In this document: positions 43,658-52,709 of the stretch, one piece after another
Position numbering within the stretch: position 1 is the first letter of the stretch
Layout: each line of letters begins with the position of its first letter
Assembly (NCBI GenBank): GCA_965215995.1
Contig: OZ244128.1
Coordinates: 2,356,001-2,420,000, forward strand
Direction of reading: 5' to 3'
Source: SZUA-309 sp965215995
GTDB taxonomy: Bacteria; Pseudomonadota; Gammaproteobacteria; Pseudomonadales; Azotimanducaceae
DNA: 64,000 bases
Made by a program: the position numbers and the translations under genes
Notes under the pieces: generated by a model
Seen by the model: only the letters and a program-made list of their open reading frames with translations
Database searches by the model: none
Told to the model about the DNA's origin: nothing

Positions 43658-44761
43658 ATGAAGTTCAACACCAGTAGAGAATCCCTGCTCCGCTCCCTGC
43701 AACTCGTCACCGGCGTGGTCGAACGCCGGCAGACCCTGCCTGTGTTGGCAAATTTGTTAGTCGTGGCAAAGGATGGCAGCCTGTCGCTGACTGGAACGGA
43801 TCTGGAGGTGGAGCTGGTCGCGAACGAGTCTGATGTGGATATCCAGCAGGAAGGCGAAGCGACTATTCCGGCCAGAAAGCTGGCCGACATCTGGCGCTCT
43901 CTGCCGGAAGACGCGCAGGTGACCGTTGACGTTGCCGGTGATCGGGCCACGGTCCGCTCTGGTCGCAGCCGATTCACGCTGGCGACGCTGCCGGCGGCAG
44001 ACTTCCCAAAGGTGGAGAGCGGCGCGGATGATGCGGAGTTCAAGGTGTCCCAGTCGGACCTTCAGGGATTGCTGGACCAGGTGAGCTTTTCCATGGCTCA
44101 GCAGGATGTGCGGTATTTCCTCAACGGCATGCTGCTCGAGATAGCCCCTTCCCATCTGCGCACAGTGGCAACGGATGGTCACCGGTTGGCCATGAGTACT
44201 CTGGAGGGTGCAGGTGCAGGTAGCGAACGTGTGCAGGCCATTGTGCCGCGCAAGGGTGTGTTGGAGCTCAGCCGCCTGCTCGATGACGGCGAGGAAGAGG
44301 TGCTCATGCAGTTGGGGGCCAACCACCTGCGGGTCAGCAAGGGCCCGTACACCCTGACCACCAAGCTTGTAGATGGTAAGTTTCCTGACTATGAAAAGGT
44401 CGTGCCGAAAGACCTGGGTCGTACCATCACTGGTGATCGTGCCTCTTTGAAGCAGGCATTCCAGCGGGCGTCGATACTCTCCAACGAGAAGTACCGTGGG
44501 GTGCGGATGATCATCGATGGCGAGCAGATGACCATTCAGGCGAACAATCCGGAACAGGAAGAAGCTGAAGAGCAGATTGCCGTGGACTACGACGGCGAGC
44601 GGATGGAGATAGGTTTCAACGTGAGTTACCTGCAGGACGTTCTGAACGTTCTGGACACCGAGCAGGTCCAGCTGTCTGTTTCCGACGCCAACAGCAGCGC
44701 GCTCATTGAGGGCATGGGCAAGGACGATGCGGTCTATGTCGTCATGCCAATGCGGCTCTAA
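43658..44761 (+). CDS. dnaN: DNA polymerase III beta sliding clamp
   Basis: Ring-shaped processivity clamp, 367 residues with three clamp domains. MKFNTSRESLLRSLQLVTGVVERRQTLPVLANLLV is the standard N-terminus, and DDAVYVVMPMRL is the canonical C-terminus (partner-binding MPMRL). FLNGMLLEI, DGHRLAMS and KFPDYEKVVP are other landmarks. It is 181 nt after dnaA; that spacer has GC-rich palindromic bits (GCCGGCTGGTTGCCGCCGGAC) and a direct repeat of CAGTAAGAA just before the start. Confidence 0.97.
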   Translation: MKFNTSRESLLRSLQLVTGVVERRQTLPVLANLLVVAKDGSLSLTGTDLEVELVANESDVDIQQEGEATIPARKLADIWRSLPEDAQVTVDVAGDRATVRSGRSRFTLATLPAADFPKVESGADDAEFKVSQSDLQGLLDQVSFSMAQQDVRYFLNGMLLEIAPSHLRTVATDGHRLAMSTLEGAGAGSERVQAIVPRKGVLELSRLLDDGEEEVLMQLGANHLRVSKGPYTLTTKLVDGKFPDYEKVVPKDLGRTITGDRASLKQAFQRASILSNEKYRGVRMIIDGEQMTIQANNPEQEEAEEQIAVDYDGERMEIGFNVSYLQDVLNVLDTEQVQLSVSDANSSALIEGMGKDDAVYVVMPMRL

Positions 44762-44795
44762 GACGCCGGCGGGCTGAACGCGCGGACGAAGTATC

Positions 44796-45887
44796 GTGCG
44801 TTTCAACCGGCTCGAAGTCTCTTACTTTCGAAATCTGAGCGCTGTGGCCGTTGACCTGGCACCGGGGCTCAATACCTTTTATGGGGACAATGGCGCGGGG
44901 AAAACGGCACTTCTCGAAGCCGTGCACCTGCTCTGCCGTGGAAGGTCGTTCAGGACCCAGAAGACTCAATCGCTGATTCAGCATGGTGCGGAACAGCTGG
45001 TGGTGCGCGGCGTGATCGAGGATGAGGCGAGGGGCCCGACAACGCTGGCGATCAGCAAGGACCGCCGAGCCCGTACCGAAATGCGCCTGAACGGTGAGGT
45101 TGAACGGCGGCTTTCGGAAGTGGCCCGATTGACACCGGTGCAGGTGATGTTGCCTGACATTGCCGAACTGGTGTTCGGCGGCCCAGCCAGGCGACGAAGC
45201 TGGTTGGATTGGGGGACGTTTCACGTGAAACCTTCCTACCTGGGAACGCTGCGCAGGTACCTCCGTGCTGTGAAGCAGCGAAATGCCTTGCTCAAGGATC
45301 TGTCGGACGCGACCACGCTGAAGCCCTGGCATGAGGAGGTGGCCGTGCTTGGTGAAAGTGTCACCGAGGAGCGACTGGCCTATCTGGATCAGCTACTGCC
45401 GCACTTCAATGCGGTGCTCTCGGAATTGGCCCCGGAATTAGCGCTGGAGGTCCGCTACAAACGAGGTTGGGGAAGGCAAGAAAGCCTGATCAAACTATTG
45501 GCTGAATCAAACCCTCGCGAGGTAAAATATGCCTCCACGCTATGGGGACCCCACAGAGCGGATGTGCTGTTGACGGCCGATGGCCTGCCCGCCGGAAACG
45601 TGTTGTCCCGAGGCCAGGGCAAGCTCGTGGCCAGCGCGCTGCAGATCGGTCAGGCGTCGCTGCTCACCGAGACTGAGCAGAGAACGACTGTGTTTCTCAT
45701 TGATGATGCTGGGGCCGAGCTGGATGTGGCACACAACGCCCGAATCTTTGCGCTACTCGAGCGTCTTGGCGGCCAGATTCTAGCGACCACGACTCGAAAA
45801 CCGTCAGAGATGGATGGGCAACCGCGGAGTGATCCGAGTTCGGGGATGTTTCACGTGGAACAGGGTGGTGTGACACCAACCAGATAG
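44796..45887 (+). CDS. recF: DNA replication and repair protein RecF
   Basis: SMC-like ATPase of the RecFOR pathway that loads RecA at gapped DNA. It is 363 residues from a GTG start. Walker A FYGDNGAGKTALLEAVHLL lies at ~29-47, the signature segment LSRGQGKLVASALQIGQASLL and Walker B VFLIDDAGAELD in the C-terminal third. The final ~25 residues (SEMDGQPRSDPSSGMFHVEQGG...) extend beyond the conserved fold. Two parS-like palindromes lie within the gene (45218 and 45847), the second encoding FHVEQ in that tail. Between dnaN and gyrB as expected. Confidence 0.96.
   Translation: MRFNRLEVSYFRNLSAVAVDLAPGLNTFYGDNGAGKTALLEAVHLLCRGRSFRTQKTQSLIQHGAEQLVVRGVIEDEARGPTTLAISKDRRARTEMRLNGEVERRLSEVARLTPVQVMLPDIAELVFGGPARRRSWLDWGTFHVKPSYLGTLRRYLRAVKQRNALLKDLSDATTLKPWHEEVAVLGESVTEERLAYLDQLLPHFNAVLSELAPELALEVRYKRGWGRQESLIKLLAESNPREVKYASTLWGPHRADVLLTADGLPAGNVLSRGQGKLVASALQIGQASLLTETEQRTTVFLIDDAGAELDVAHNARIFALLERLGGQILATTTRKPSEMDGQPRSDPSSGMFHVEQGGVTPTR
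45217..45232. promoter_or_regulatory. parS: parS-like site 1 (inside recF)
   Basis: CGTTTCACGTGAAACC contains a perfect 14-bp palindrome GTTTCACGTGAAAC, identical to the core of the widespread parS sequence TGTTTCACGTGAAACA. It lies ~3.8 kb from the DnaA boxes, within recF. ParB is encoded at 32311-33216. Confidence 0.8.
45847..45862. promoter_or_regulatory. parS: parS-like site 2 (3' end of recF)
   Basis: TGTTTCACGTGGAACA, 15 of 16 bases identical to TGTTTCACGTGAAACA; the one difference matches the GGAAC half used in Pseudomonas-type sites. It lies 630 bp after site 1, in the non-conserved tail of recF. Confidence 0.8.
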
Positions 45888-45930
45888 GTTTGTGCTCGAC
45901 GCTAGCACGGCGGGCCGGTTAGGAGACTGA

Positions 45931-48330
45931 ATGAGCGAAGAAAACTACGATTCCGGAAGCATCAAGGTACTGAAAGGCCTGGAAGCGGTGAAGAAGCGCC
46001 CGGGTATGTACATTGGCGACACGGAAGACGGCACGGGACTGCACCACATGGTGCAGGAGCTGGTGGACAATGCCATCGACGAGGCGCTTGCCGGACACTG
46101 TGATCAGATAGATGTGATCGTTCATTCTGAAGAAGCCGTTACCGTCAGGGACAACGGCCGCGGAGTGCCCGTGGACATACACCCGGAAGAGGGAGTATCT
46201 GCTGCTGAAGTGATCATGACCACTCTACATGCCGGTGGGAAGTTCGACGACAACAGCTATAAGGTGTCCGGTGGCCTGCATGGTGTGGGCGTTTCAGTGG
46301 TGAACGCTCTGTCGGAAGAGCTTCGGCTGACCGTACGCAGGGACGGAAAGGTCTACGAGCAGACTTACAGAGAGGGCGTACCCTTAGCCCCGCTGGCCGA
46401 AGTCGGTGAGACCGACAAGCGTGGCACCGAGTGTTACTTCAAGCCGTCAGCGAAAACATTCGGAAACATCAGTTTTCACTACGACGTGCTGGCCAAACGG
46501 CTGCGCGAACTGGCGTTCCTGAATTCCGGTGTGGCGATCTGTCTGAAAGACGAGCGCAGTGGCAAAGAAGAGGAGTTCCGCTATGAAGGTGGCCTGCGAG
46601 CCTTCGTGGAATACCTGAATCAGAACAAAAATTCGCTCAACGAAGTGTTTCATTTCACCACGAACCGGGAAGATGGGGTTGGCGTGGAAGTTGCCATGCA
46701 ATGGAATGACGGTTTTCAGGAGCAGGTATTCACCTATACCAATAATATCCCGCAAGGAGATGGGGGTACCCATCTGGCCGGTTTCCGTGCGGGCCTGACC
46801 CGAACGCTGAACAGCTACATTGAACGGGAAGGGCTGCTGAAGAAGGTACAGGTCAACACGTCTGGCGATGACGCGCGGGAGGGCCTCACCGCGGTCATCA
46901 GCGTCAAGGTTCCGGATCCCAAATTCTCCTCTCAAACAAAAGACAAGTTAGTTTCCAGTGAAGTCAAAACAGCCGTTGAGCAGGAGTTGAACAGATTCTT
47001 TACGGAATATCTGGATGAGCACCCTCTGGACGCGAAATCCGTAGTCACCAAGATGATCGATGCGGCCCGGGCTCGGGAAGCAGCGCGAAAGGCCAGGGAG
47101 ATGACCCGTCGCAAAGGTGCCCTGGACATTGCCGGTCTGCCCGGAAAGTTGGCCGATTGTCAGGAAAAGGACCCGGCGCTTTCGGAGCTATATCTGGTGG
47201 AGGGCGATTCTGCCGGTGGGTCCGCCAAGCAGGGTCGCGATCGGCGCACTCAGGCCATCCTGCCACTTCGGGGCAAGATCCTGAATGTGGAAAAGGCTCG
47301 GTTTGACAAGATGCTTTCCTCAAACGAGGTGGGTACTCTGGTCACCGCCCTGGGTTGTGGGATTGGCCGGGACGAGTTCGATCCGGACAAGCTTCGCTAT
47401 CACCGCATCATCATCATGACCGATGCGGACGTGGACGGATCCCACATTCGCACCTTGCTGCTTACCTTCTTTTTCCGGCAGATGCCGGAGCTCGTGGAAC
47501 GGGGACACGTCTTCATTGCGCAGCCGCCACTGTACAAGGTGAAGAAGGGCAAGCAGGAGCGTTACGTCAAAGACGATGAAGAGTTGAACGCCTACTTCCT
47601 GCAGATCGCCCTGGAGGGTGCGAAGCTGCACGTCAATGCGGAAGCGCCTGCGATCGAGGATACAGCCTTGGCCGAGTTGGCCGCCGAGTATCGCAGCCTG
47701 CTCGGGCGGCTGGATAAGATGAACCGGGTTTATCCACGGGTGGTCACCGAGGCCCTGGTGGACCTGCCGACCCTGGATCTTGCGGCGCTTCATGACGAGG
47801 CCGGCATGCGAGCCTGGAGTGAGCGCTTACAAACCCGCCTGGCCGCAGAAGAAGGGAGCGTGACGGTGGTGCTGGATGCTGAACATCAGACCTGGTGCCC
47901 ACAGGTGGATATCAAGATCCGCGGTATCACCGAAACGGTTGCACTGCCACACGGGTTCTTCGTCGGTGCCGAGTACCGAGCCATCGCGGCCATGTGTCAG
48001 CGTCTGGAGGGGTTGCTCGAAGAGGGCGCGTACATCGAACGGGGTGACAAGCGGGAGGCCGTAGAGCGATTCGGTCAGGTCTACGAGTGGTTGATCAGTG
48101 AAGCCCGGCGGGGTCAGGACATTCAGCGTTATAAAGGCCTGGGCGAAATGAACCCCGATCAGCTCTGGCAGACCACGATGGACCCGGAGGTTCGGCGGAT
48201 GTTGCAGGTCAGCGTGGACGATGCCATTGCCGCAGACCGGATGTTCACCACGCTGATGGGTGACCAGGTGGAACCGCGCCGGGAGTTCATCGAAGCAAAC
48301 GCGCTGACCGTGGTCAATCTGGACGTTTAG
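45931..48330 (+). CDS. gyrB: DNA gyrase subunit B
   Basis: ATPase subunit of gyrase, which introduces negative supercoils. It is 799 residues, close to E. coli GyrB (804), including the proteobacterial ~170-residue insert (roughly LHVNAEAPAIEDTAL through ERGDKREAVERF). The GHKL ATP site has HHMVQELVDNAIDEALAGH, VRDNGRGVPVDIHPEEG and SGGLHGVGVSVVNALSE. The Toprim domain has LVEGDSAGGSAKQGRDRRTQA (~420-440) and IIMTDADVDGSHIRTLLLTFFF. The C-terminus is QRYKGLGEMNPDQLWQTTMDPE...RREFIEANAL...NLDV. Gap to recF is 43 nt. Confidence 0.98.
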   Translation: MSEENYDSGSIKVLKGLEAVKKRPGMYIGDTEDGTGLHHMVQELVDNAIDEALAGHCDQIDVIVHSEEAVTVRDNGRGVPVDIHPEEGVSAAEVIMTTLHAGGKFDDNSYKVSGGLHGVGVSVVNALSEELRLTVRRDGKVYEQTYREGVPLAPLAEVGETDKRGTECYFKPSAKTFGNISFHYDVLAKRLRELAFLNSGVAICLKDERSGKEEEFRYEGGLRAFVEYLNQNKNSLNEVFHFTTNREDGVGVEVAMQWNDGFQEQVFTYTNNIPQGDGGTHLAGFRAGLTRTLNSYIEREGLLKKVQVNTSGDDAREGLTAVISVKVPDPKFSSQTKDKLVSSEVKTAVEQELNRFFTEYLDEHPLDAKSVVTKMIDAARAREAARKAREMTRRKGALDIAGLPGKLADCQEKDPALSELYLVEGDSAGGSAKQGRDRRTQAILPLRGKILNVEKARFDKMLSSNEVGTLVTALGCGIGRDEFDPDKLRYHRIIIMTDADVDGSHIRTLLLTFFFRQMPELVERGHVFIAQPPLYKVKKGKQERYVKDDEELNAYFLQIALEGAKLHVNAEAPAIEDTALAELAAEYRSLLGRLDKMNRVYPRVVTEALVDLPTLDLAALHDEAGMRAWSERLQTRLAAEEGSVTVVLDAEHQTWCPQVDIKIRGITETVALPHGFFVGAEYRAIAAMCQRLEGLLEEGAYIERGDKREAVERFGQVYEWLISEARRGQDIQRYKGLGEMNPDQLWQTTMDPEVRRMLQVSVDDAIAADRMFTTLMGDQVEPRREFIEANALTVVNLDV

Positions 48331-48333
48331 TGC

Positions 48334-48368
48334 CCTGAATCGGTAACTCAACGACTCACCGAATCAGG
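48334..48368. terminator. Hairpin between convergent gyrB and plsC-like genes
   Basis: CCTGAATCGGT (48334-48344) and ACCGAATCAGG (48358-48368) pair with one mismatch around a 13-nt loop. It starts 3 nt after the gyrB stop and ends 11 nt before the stop of the opposing gene. No T-run follows on either strand, so termination is a guess from position. Confidence 0.4.
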
Positions 48369-48379
48369 ATACTAGGCGG

Positions 48380-49096
48380 CTACACCCGGGTAAGGCTTGC
48401 CTGGCCTTCACTCATGACAGCCTGCGCTTCCGCGATGATGGACTTACTGTCCCGACCGATCGTTTGGAAAGGCGGCATGATGCGTACCTTTATAGTGCCC
48501 GCCCGCTTCTTAAGCTGGTGAGCCGGCCAGTGGTCGCCCGCGTTGTGGGCGATCACCAGAACAGGAGACTCGGCGGCGCTGGCCAACGCCGCCCCACCAA
48601 TCTGAAAGCGGCCGATCTCGTCGCTCGGCATGCGGGTTCCTTCCGGAAACAGCACCACCCAGATTTTCTCGGCAAGGCGCGCTTTGCCCACCGTAATGAG
48701 ACGTTTCAGCGCGCTTCTCGGGGTGCCCCGGTCGATGGCGATGGGCTTGTTCAGTGCGAACGCCCAACCGAAAAAGGGAATCCAGAGCAGTTCCCGTTTG
48801 ATGATCGTGGCCTGAGGGGCAAGCAAGGTCTGGAGAAACAGTGTCTCCCAGGTGCTTTCGTGGCGGCAGAGCACCACACAGGGTTCTTTCGGGATGTGCT
48901 CGCGCCCCGAAATCTCGTGGCTGACCCCACAGGTTACCTTCAGCCACCACAGACAGATGCGGGTCCAGATACCGATGATGAACAGAAACCGGGGCCGCGA
49001 GGGAAGCACCCAACCGACGAGCACGGACAGCGTGCCCCAGATCAGGGTCGCCAGCGAGTAACCGAGGTAGAAGAGTATGGAGCGCAACATAATCAT
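48380..49096 (-). CDS. 1-acyl-sn-glycerol-3-phosphate acyltransferase-like (PlsC family)
   Basis: Membrane acyltransferase, 238 residues, likely adding a second acyl chain to lysophosphatidate. Two N-terminal hydrophobic segments (ILFYLGYSLATLIWGTLSVLVGWVL; FLFIIGIWTRICLWWLKVTCGV) precede the acyltransferase motifs. Motif I is CRHESTWETLFLQ, an Hx4E form rather than the common Hx4D; related neighbours in other proteobacteria also show HQSxWET, from memory. GWAFALNKPIAIDRG and VLFPEGTRMPSDEIGRFQIGGA are motifs II and III. It starts in the gmhB stop (ATGA), so the two are coupled. Confidence 0.9.
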   Translation of the reverse strand: MIMLRSILFYLGYSLATLIWGTLSVLVGWVLPSRPRFLFIIGIWTRICLWWLKVTCGVSHEISGREHIPKEPCVVLCRHESTWETLFLQTLLAPQATIIKRELLWIPFFGWAFALNKPIAIDRGTPRSALKRLITVGKARLAEKIWVVLFPEGTRMPSDEIGRFQIGGAALASAAESPVLVIAHNAGDHWPAHQLKKRAGTIKVRIMPPFQTIGRDSKSIIAEAQAVMSEGQASLTRV

Positions 49097-49659
49097 TGTT
49101 GCAGTCTCCCATCGGCCTGCAGCTTGCCAATCTCCGTATTGGCAAAAGCAGCTAGATTGTCGAATACCTCTCTGTAGCCCAGGCGTCTGGCTTCGATCTC
49201 CGCCTTGCTGCCATTACCCGTTCGTACCAGGACCACCCGGCAACCTGCGGCCCGACCGGCGTCGAGGTCGCGAATCGAATCGCCGACGAACGTGGTTCGG
49301 CTGGGATCGACGCGCAGCTCGCGCATCAGCGTCTGGACCATGCCGGGTTTCGGCTTGCGGCAGTCGCAGCCATCTTCCGGCAGATGTGGGCAGTAGCGGA
49401 TGCCGTGCAGCCGGCCACCGGCTTCGGCAACGCCCCGTTCGAGCTTGCCATGTATCTCGTTGAGATCGTCTTCGCTGAGCAAACCTCGACCAATACCCGA
49501 CTGATTGGTGCAGACAGCGATGAGAAAGCCGGATCGGGACAGCGCGGCGATGGCCTCCAGCGCCCCGGCCAGAGGGATGAATTCCGCCGCAGATTTCACG
49601 AAGGCATCGGAATCCCGATTAATCACGCCGTCCCGATCGAGAACAATGAGTCTGGCCAC
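49093..49659 (-). CDS. gmhB: D-glycero-beta-D-manno-heptose-1,7-bisphosphate 7-phosphatase
   Basis: HAD-family phosphatase acting in ADP-heptose synthesis for the LPS inner core; 188 residues. The catalytic loop is LIVLDRDGVINRDSDAF (Asp nucleophile and Asp acid). CTNQSGIGRG is motif II. The zinc-binding loop RYCPHLPEDGCDCRKPKPGM has the expected Cys/His ligands and the motif III Lys, and FVGDSIRDLDAGRAAGC is motif IV. The family splits into GmhB and histidinol phosphatase branches; the zinc loop and acyltransferase neighbour favour GmhB. Confidence 0.95.
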   Translation of the reverse strand: MARLIVLDRDGVINRDSDAFVKSAAEFIPLAGALEAIAALSRSGFLIAVCTNQSGIGRGLLSEDDLNEIHGKLERGVAEAGGRLHGIRYCPHLPEDGCDCRKPKPGMVQTLMRELRVDPSRTTFVGDSIRDLDAGRAAGCRVVLVRTGNGSKAEIEARRLGYREVFDNLAAFANTEIGKLQADGRLQQ

Positions 49660-49732
49660 CCGTGCCGGATCCGCCTCAGCTACAATCGCGGCGCAACATA
49701 CGGGATCTGCACAACGGGGTCAAAGCAGACGG

Positions 49733-50335
49733 ATGGCGGAAGGATCGAGCGAGCAGACAGGGCAGCGTTGCGACTGGTGCACGTCCGACCCCCTGTACAT
49801 CACCTACCATGATGAGGAGTGGGGCCTACCCGTGAAGGACGAGCGGGCGTTGTTCGAGCGCCTGGTGCTCGAGGGCATGCAGGCAGGGCTGTCCTGGCTC
49901 ACCATCCTCAAGAAGCGGGCACATATGGTCAAACGCTTTCATGGCTTCGAGCCGGAACGGTTGGCCGGAACCGGGACGGCGGAGATAGAAGACTGGCTAA
50001 CCGATGCGGGGCTGATCCGCCACCGGGGTAAGATCGAGGCGATGGTGAGCAATGCCCGGCTGGTGACGGAGATGGATGGCGAGTTCGTACCGCTCGTCTG
50101 GTCGTTCGTCGACGGTGCGCCGGTCCAGAATGGCTTTGCTTCCCTGCAAGCGGTGCCGGCCCAAACGGAGCAGTCAGTACGGATGGCGAAGACGCTGAAG
50201 CAAATGGGCTTTCGGTTCGTTGGACCGACCACCTGCTATGCCTTCATGCAGAGCGCGGGTCTGGTCAACGATCACCTGGCGTCTTGCCCTGCCTTCGAGC
50301 GTTGCGGCACAATCGCGGCATCTTGGACGCTCTAG
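49733..50335 (+). CDS. tag: DNA-3-methyladenine glycosylase I
   Basis: Base-excision enzyme removing 3-methyladenine from DNA. It is 200 residues from ATG 49733. Family landmarks: RCDWCTSDPLYITYHDEEWGLPVKDERALFERLVLEGMQAGLSWLTILKKR, FRFVGPTTCYAFMQSAGLVNDHLASCPAF. The zinc ligands known in E. coli Tag (Cys near the N-terminus, His in YHDEEWG, His and Cys in NDHLASC) are present. Earlier in-frame starts would translate through the gmhB leader. The stop region overlaps the following acyltransferase by 13 nt. Confidence 0.96.
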   Translation: MAEGSSEQTGQRCDWCTSDPLYITYHDEEWGLPVKDERALFERLVLEGMQAGLSWLTILKKRAHMVKRFHGFEPERLAGTGTAEIEDWLTDAGLIRHRGKIEAMVSNARLVTEMDGEFVPLVWSFVDGAPVQNGFASLQAVPAQTEQSVRMAKTLKQMGFRFVGPTTCYAFMQSAGLVNDHLASCPAFERCGTIAASWTL

Positions 50336-51204
50336 CACCCATACTGCTGCGGATCTGGTCCGGACTGATGGCGCTGTTGCCGTACAGCGCAACTCGAGCC
50401 GTGGGCAATGCCATCGGCAGCCTGAACTACATGCTGCGCACCCGCTCGGCAAAAAACACCGAAACCAACCTGCGTTACTGCTTCCCGGCCATGCGCGATG
50501 CCCAGCGGAGCGCGCTCGCTCAACAAAGCCTCAAACACACTGGCCGGCTGCTGGCCGAAGCGGGCATTACCTTCAAGTGGCCGGAAGAGAAGCTGAAGAG
50601 TCTGATCACCGGGGTAGATGGGTTCGCCCCGTTGCAGCGAGCGCTTGATGAGCACAGAGGCATTCTCGTTTTGGTGCCGCACTTCGGGAACTGGGAGCTC
50701 TTTGCTCTGTACTTCGGGCGCTACGGCTTCATGGCTCTATACGATCCACCGAAGATCGAGGGCCTTGACCAGCTGATCCGGGGCAGTCGTGAGCGCACGG
50801 GCGCAACCCTGCTACCCATCGATGCGCAGGGTGTTCGGGGCGTGCTGGGCGCGCTCAAGCGGGGTAAGCCGGTGAGCATTCTGCCTGACCAGGTGCCGGC
50901 CAGAAGCGCTGGTGTTTACGTGCCTTTCTTTAATCGCCCGGCGTTGACCATGACCTTTGCGCATCGACTGATCCGCAGCTCGGATCCGCTGGTGGTGCTG
51001 GGGACCTGCACGCGCGGCGATGAAGGGTTCCGTATAGCCTTCCATGAGGTGGATGAGGCGATCTACTCGGAGGAGGTGGAAGAATCCGTCACCGCCATGA
51101 ACACCGCGATTGAGAAGCTGGTGCAGAACAATCCGGAGCAGTACCAGTGGGAGTACAAGCGCTTCAAGAAGCCGCCGGCCGGAACACCGGATCCCTATAA
51201 ATAG
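50323..51204 (+). CDS. lpxL: Lipid A biosynthesis acyltransferase (LpxL/HtrB family)
   Basis: Transfers a secondary acyl chain to Kdo2-lipid A at the inner membrane. The frame opens at TTG 50284; TTG 50323 gives a normal N-terminus (LDALAPILLRIWSGLMALLPYSATRAVGNAIG), 293 residues, and overlaps tag by 13 nt. The catalytic motif is LVPHFGNWELFALYFG (Hx4E), with YDPPKIEGLDQLIRGSRERTGATLLP, ALKRGKPVSILPDQVP and PFFNRPALTMTFAHRL as family blocks. The tail YQWEYKRFKKPP is typical. Start choice is uncertain because no ATG exists before residue 16. Confidence 0.9.
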   Translation: MDALAPILLRIWSGLMALLPYSATRAVGNAIGSLNYMLRTRSAKNTETNLRYCFPAMRDAQRSALAQQSLKHTGRLLAEAGITFKWPEEKLKSLITGVDGFAPLQRALDEHRGILVLVPHFGNWELFALYFGRYGFMALYDPPKIEGLDQLIRGSRERTGATLLPIDAQGVRGVLGALKRGKPVSILPDQVPARSAGVYVPFFNRPALTMTFAHRLIRSSDPLVVLGTCTRGDEGFRIAFHEVDEAIYSEEVEESVTAMNTAIEKLVQNNPEQYQWEYKRFKKPPAGTPDPYK

Positions 51205-51222
51205 GCTGGCCCCGTTTTCAGA

Positions 51223-52668
51223 TCAGCGGCGCCAGAAGGCCGGACTGAACAACACCAGGAGCGTGAAGATCTCCAGCCGACCGAGCAGCATGGCGAAGAT
51301 CAATCCCCACTTCACGATCGGATCCAGCGCCGCGTAGTTCTCAGCAACGGCGCCGAGCCCAGGGCCTAAGTTGTTCAGGCAGGCGCCAACGGCGGAAAAG
51401 GCAGTGATGAAGTCGAGATCGGAGACAAGCATCACCACGGTCACCATACTCAGGAAGACGACCACATAGATTGAGAAAAACCCCCAGACTGCCTCGATCA
51501 CGCGATCGGGTACGCGCTGGCGGCCGAGCTTCACCGGAAACACACCGTTCGGATGGATGAGTCGGCGGATTTCCCGGGCGCCCTGCAGCCAGATCAACAG
51601 CACTCGAATGATCTTGATGCCCCCGGCGGTCGAGCCGGCACAGCCGCCGGCGAAGGCGGCAAAGAGCAGAATGATGGGGGCCACGGAAGGCCAAAGACTG
51701 AAGTTGGTGGTCGCAAAGCCTGTTGTGGTGGCGATGCTGACGGCGTGAAACACGCCTTCCCGAATCGGTGAGTCGGAAGCTTCCGGATGCTGTCCCAGTA
51801 CCCAGCAGACGACGATGGCGACTCCGGAGAGTATGTACAGGTAGGCTCGCACTTCCGGATCCCGAAAGTAGAGCAGCGGGTTCCTGCGGTTGATGGCGAC
51901 GAAGTGCAGGCCGAAATTAACACCAGCGATCACCATGAAGACAATGGCGACCATTTCCACCGCCGGATTGTCGAAGTGCCCGATACTCGCGTCATGGGTC
52001 GAAAATCCACCGATGGCAACCGTCGAGAAGCTGTGCCCGATCGCATCAAACAGCGACATCCCGGCAGCCCAGTAGCAGAGCATGCAGACGATGGTGATGC
52101 CCAGGTAGAGATACCAGAGTGCCTTGGCAGTTTCCGTGATCCGGGGGGTCAGCTTGTTGTCCTTTACCGGTCCGGGTGACTCGGCGCGATACAGCTGCAT
52201 ACCGCCGATGCCGAGCATGGGCAGAATGGCGACAGCCAGAACGATGATGCCCATGCCGCCGAACCACTGCAGGAGCTGTCGGTAGAAGAGCAGGGATCTG
52301 GGTAGCTCGTCCAGGCCCACGAACACGGTGGCGCCAGTGGTCGTCAGTGCTGACAATGATTCAAACGCAGCATCAGTGAAGCTCGCGTCGGTGGCCTCGG
52401 CGAGAAACAAAGGGATGGACCCGAACAGTCCCAGCCCCAGGTAGAAGAGCACGGTGATGAGAAAGCCATCGCCGGATCTGAGTTCACGCCGACCTCGACC
52501 GGCGAGCGTGAGCGCGGCGCCTGAGACCAAGGTGATGCCGAAGCCGGCCAGGAAGGTCGTGTAGGTGTTCTCGTCATAAATAAAGGCGACCAGCATCGGG
52601 ACCGCCAGCACCGTGGAGAACAGCATGAGCAGAATGCCGGTGACGCGAAGAATGACAGCGAGGTGCAT
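51223..52668 (-). CDS. trkH: Trk potassium uptake system membrane subunit TrkH
   Basis: K+ transporter subunit of the SKT superfamily, 481 residues, ~12 membrane segments with four selectivity-loop repeats: DAAFESLSALTTTGATVF, DAIGHSFSTVAIGGFSTHDAS, FHAVSIATTTGFATTNFSLW, and TAFSAVGACLNNLGPGLG. Each carries the pore glycine. GGCAGSTAGGIKIIRVLL is a conserved cytoplasmic-side motif. trkA is upstream on the same strand (41 nt), so both Trk subunits are co-expressed. TrkG and TrkH cannot be separated by sequence alone. Confidence 0.95.
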   Translation of the reverse strand: MHLAVILRVTGILLMLFSTVLAVPMLVAFIYDENTYTTFLAGFGITLVSGAALTLAGRGRRELRSGDGFLITVLFYLGLGLFGSIPLFLAEATDASFTDAAFESLSALTTTGATVFVGLDELPRSLLFYRQLLQWFGGMGIIVLAVAILPMLGIGGMQLYRAESPGPVKDNKLTPRITETAKALWYLYLGITIVCMLCYWAAGMSLFDAIGHSFSTVAIGGFSTHDASIGHFDNPAVEMVAIVFMVIAGVNFGLHFVAINRRNPLLYFRDPEVRAYLYILSGVAIVVCWVLGQHPEASDSPIREGVFHAVSIATTTGFATTNFSLWPSVAPIILLFAAFAGGCAGSTAGGIKIIRVLLIWLQGAREIRRLIHPNGVFPVKLGRQRVPDRVIEAVWGFFSIYVVVFLSMVTVVMLVSDLDFITAFSAVGACLNNLGPGLGAVAENYAALDPIVKWGLIFAMLLGRLEIFTLLVLFSPAFWRR

Positions 52669-52709
52669 GCGGGGTCTACGCTAAAACGGCCGTAAGAGGC
52701 AGAGACAAG

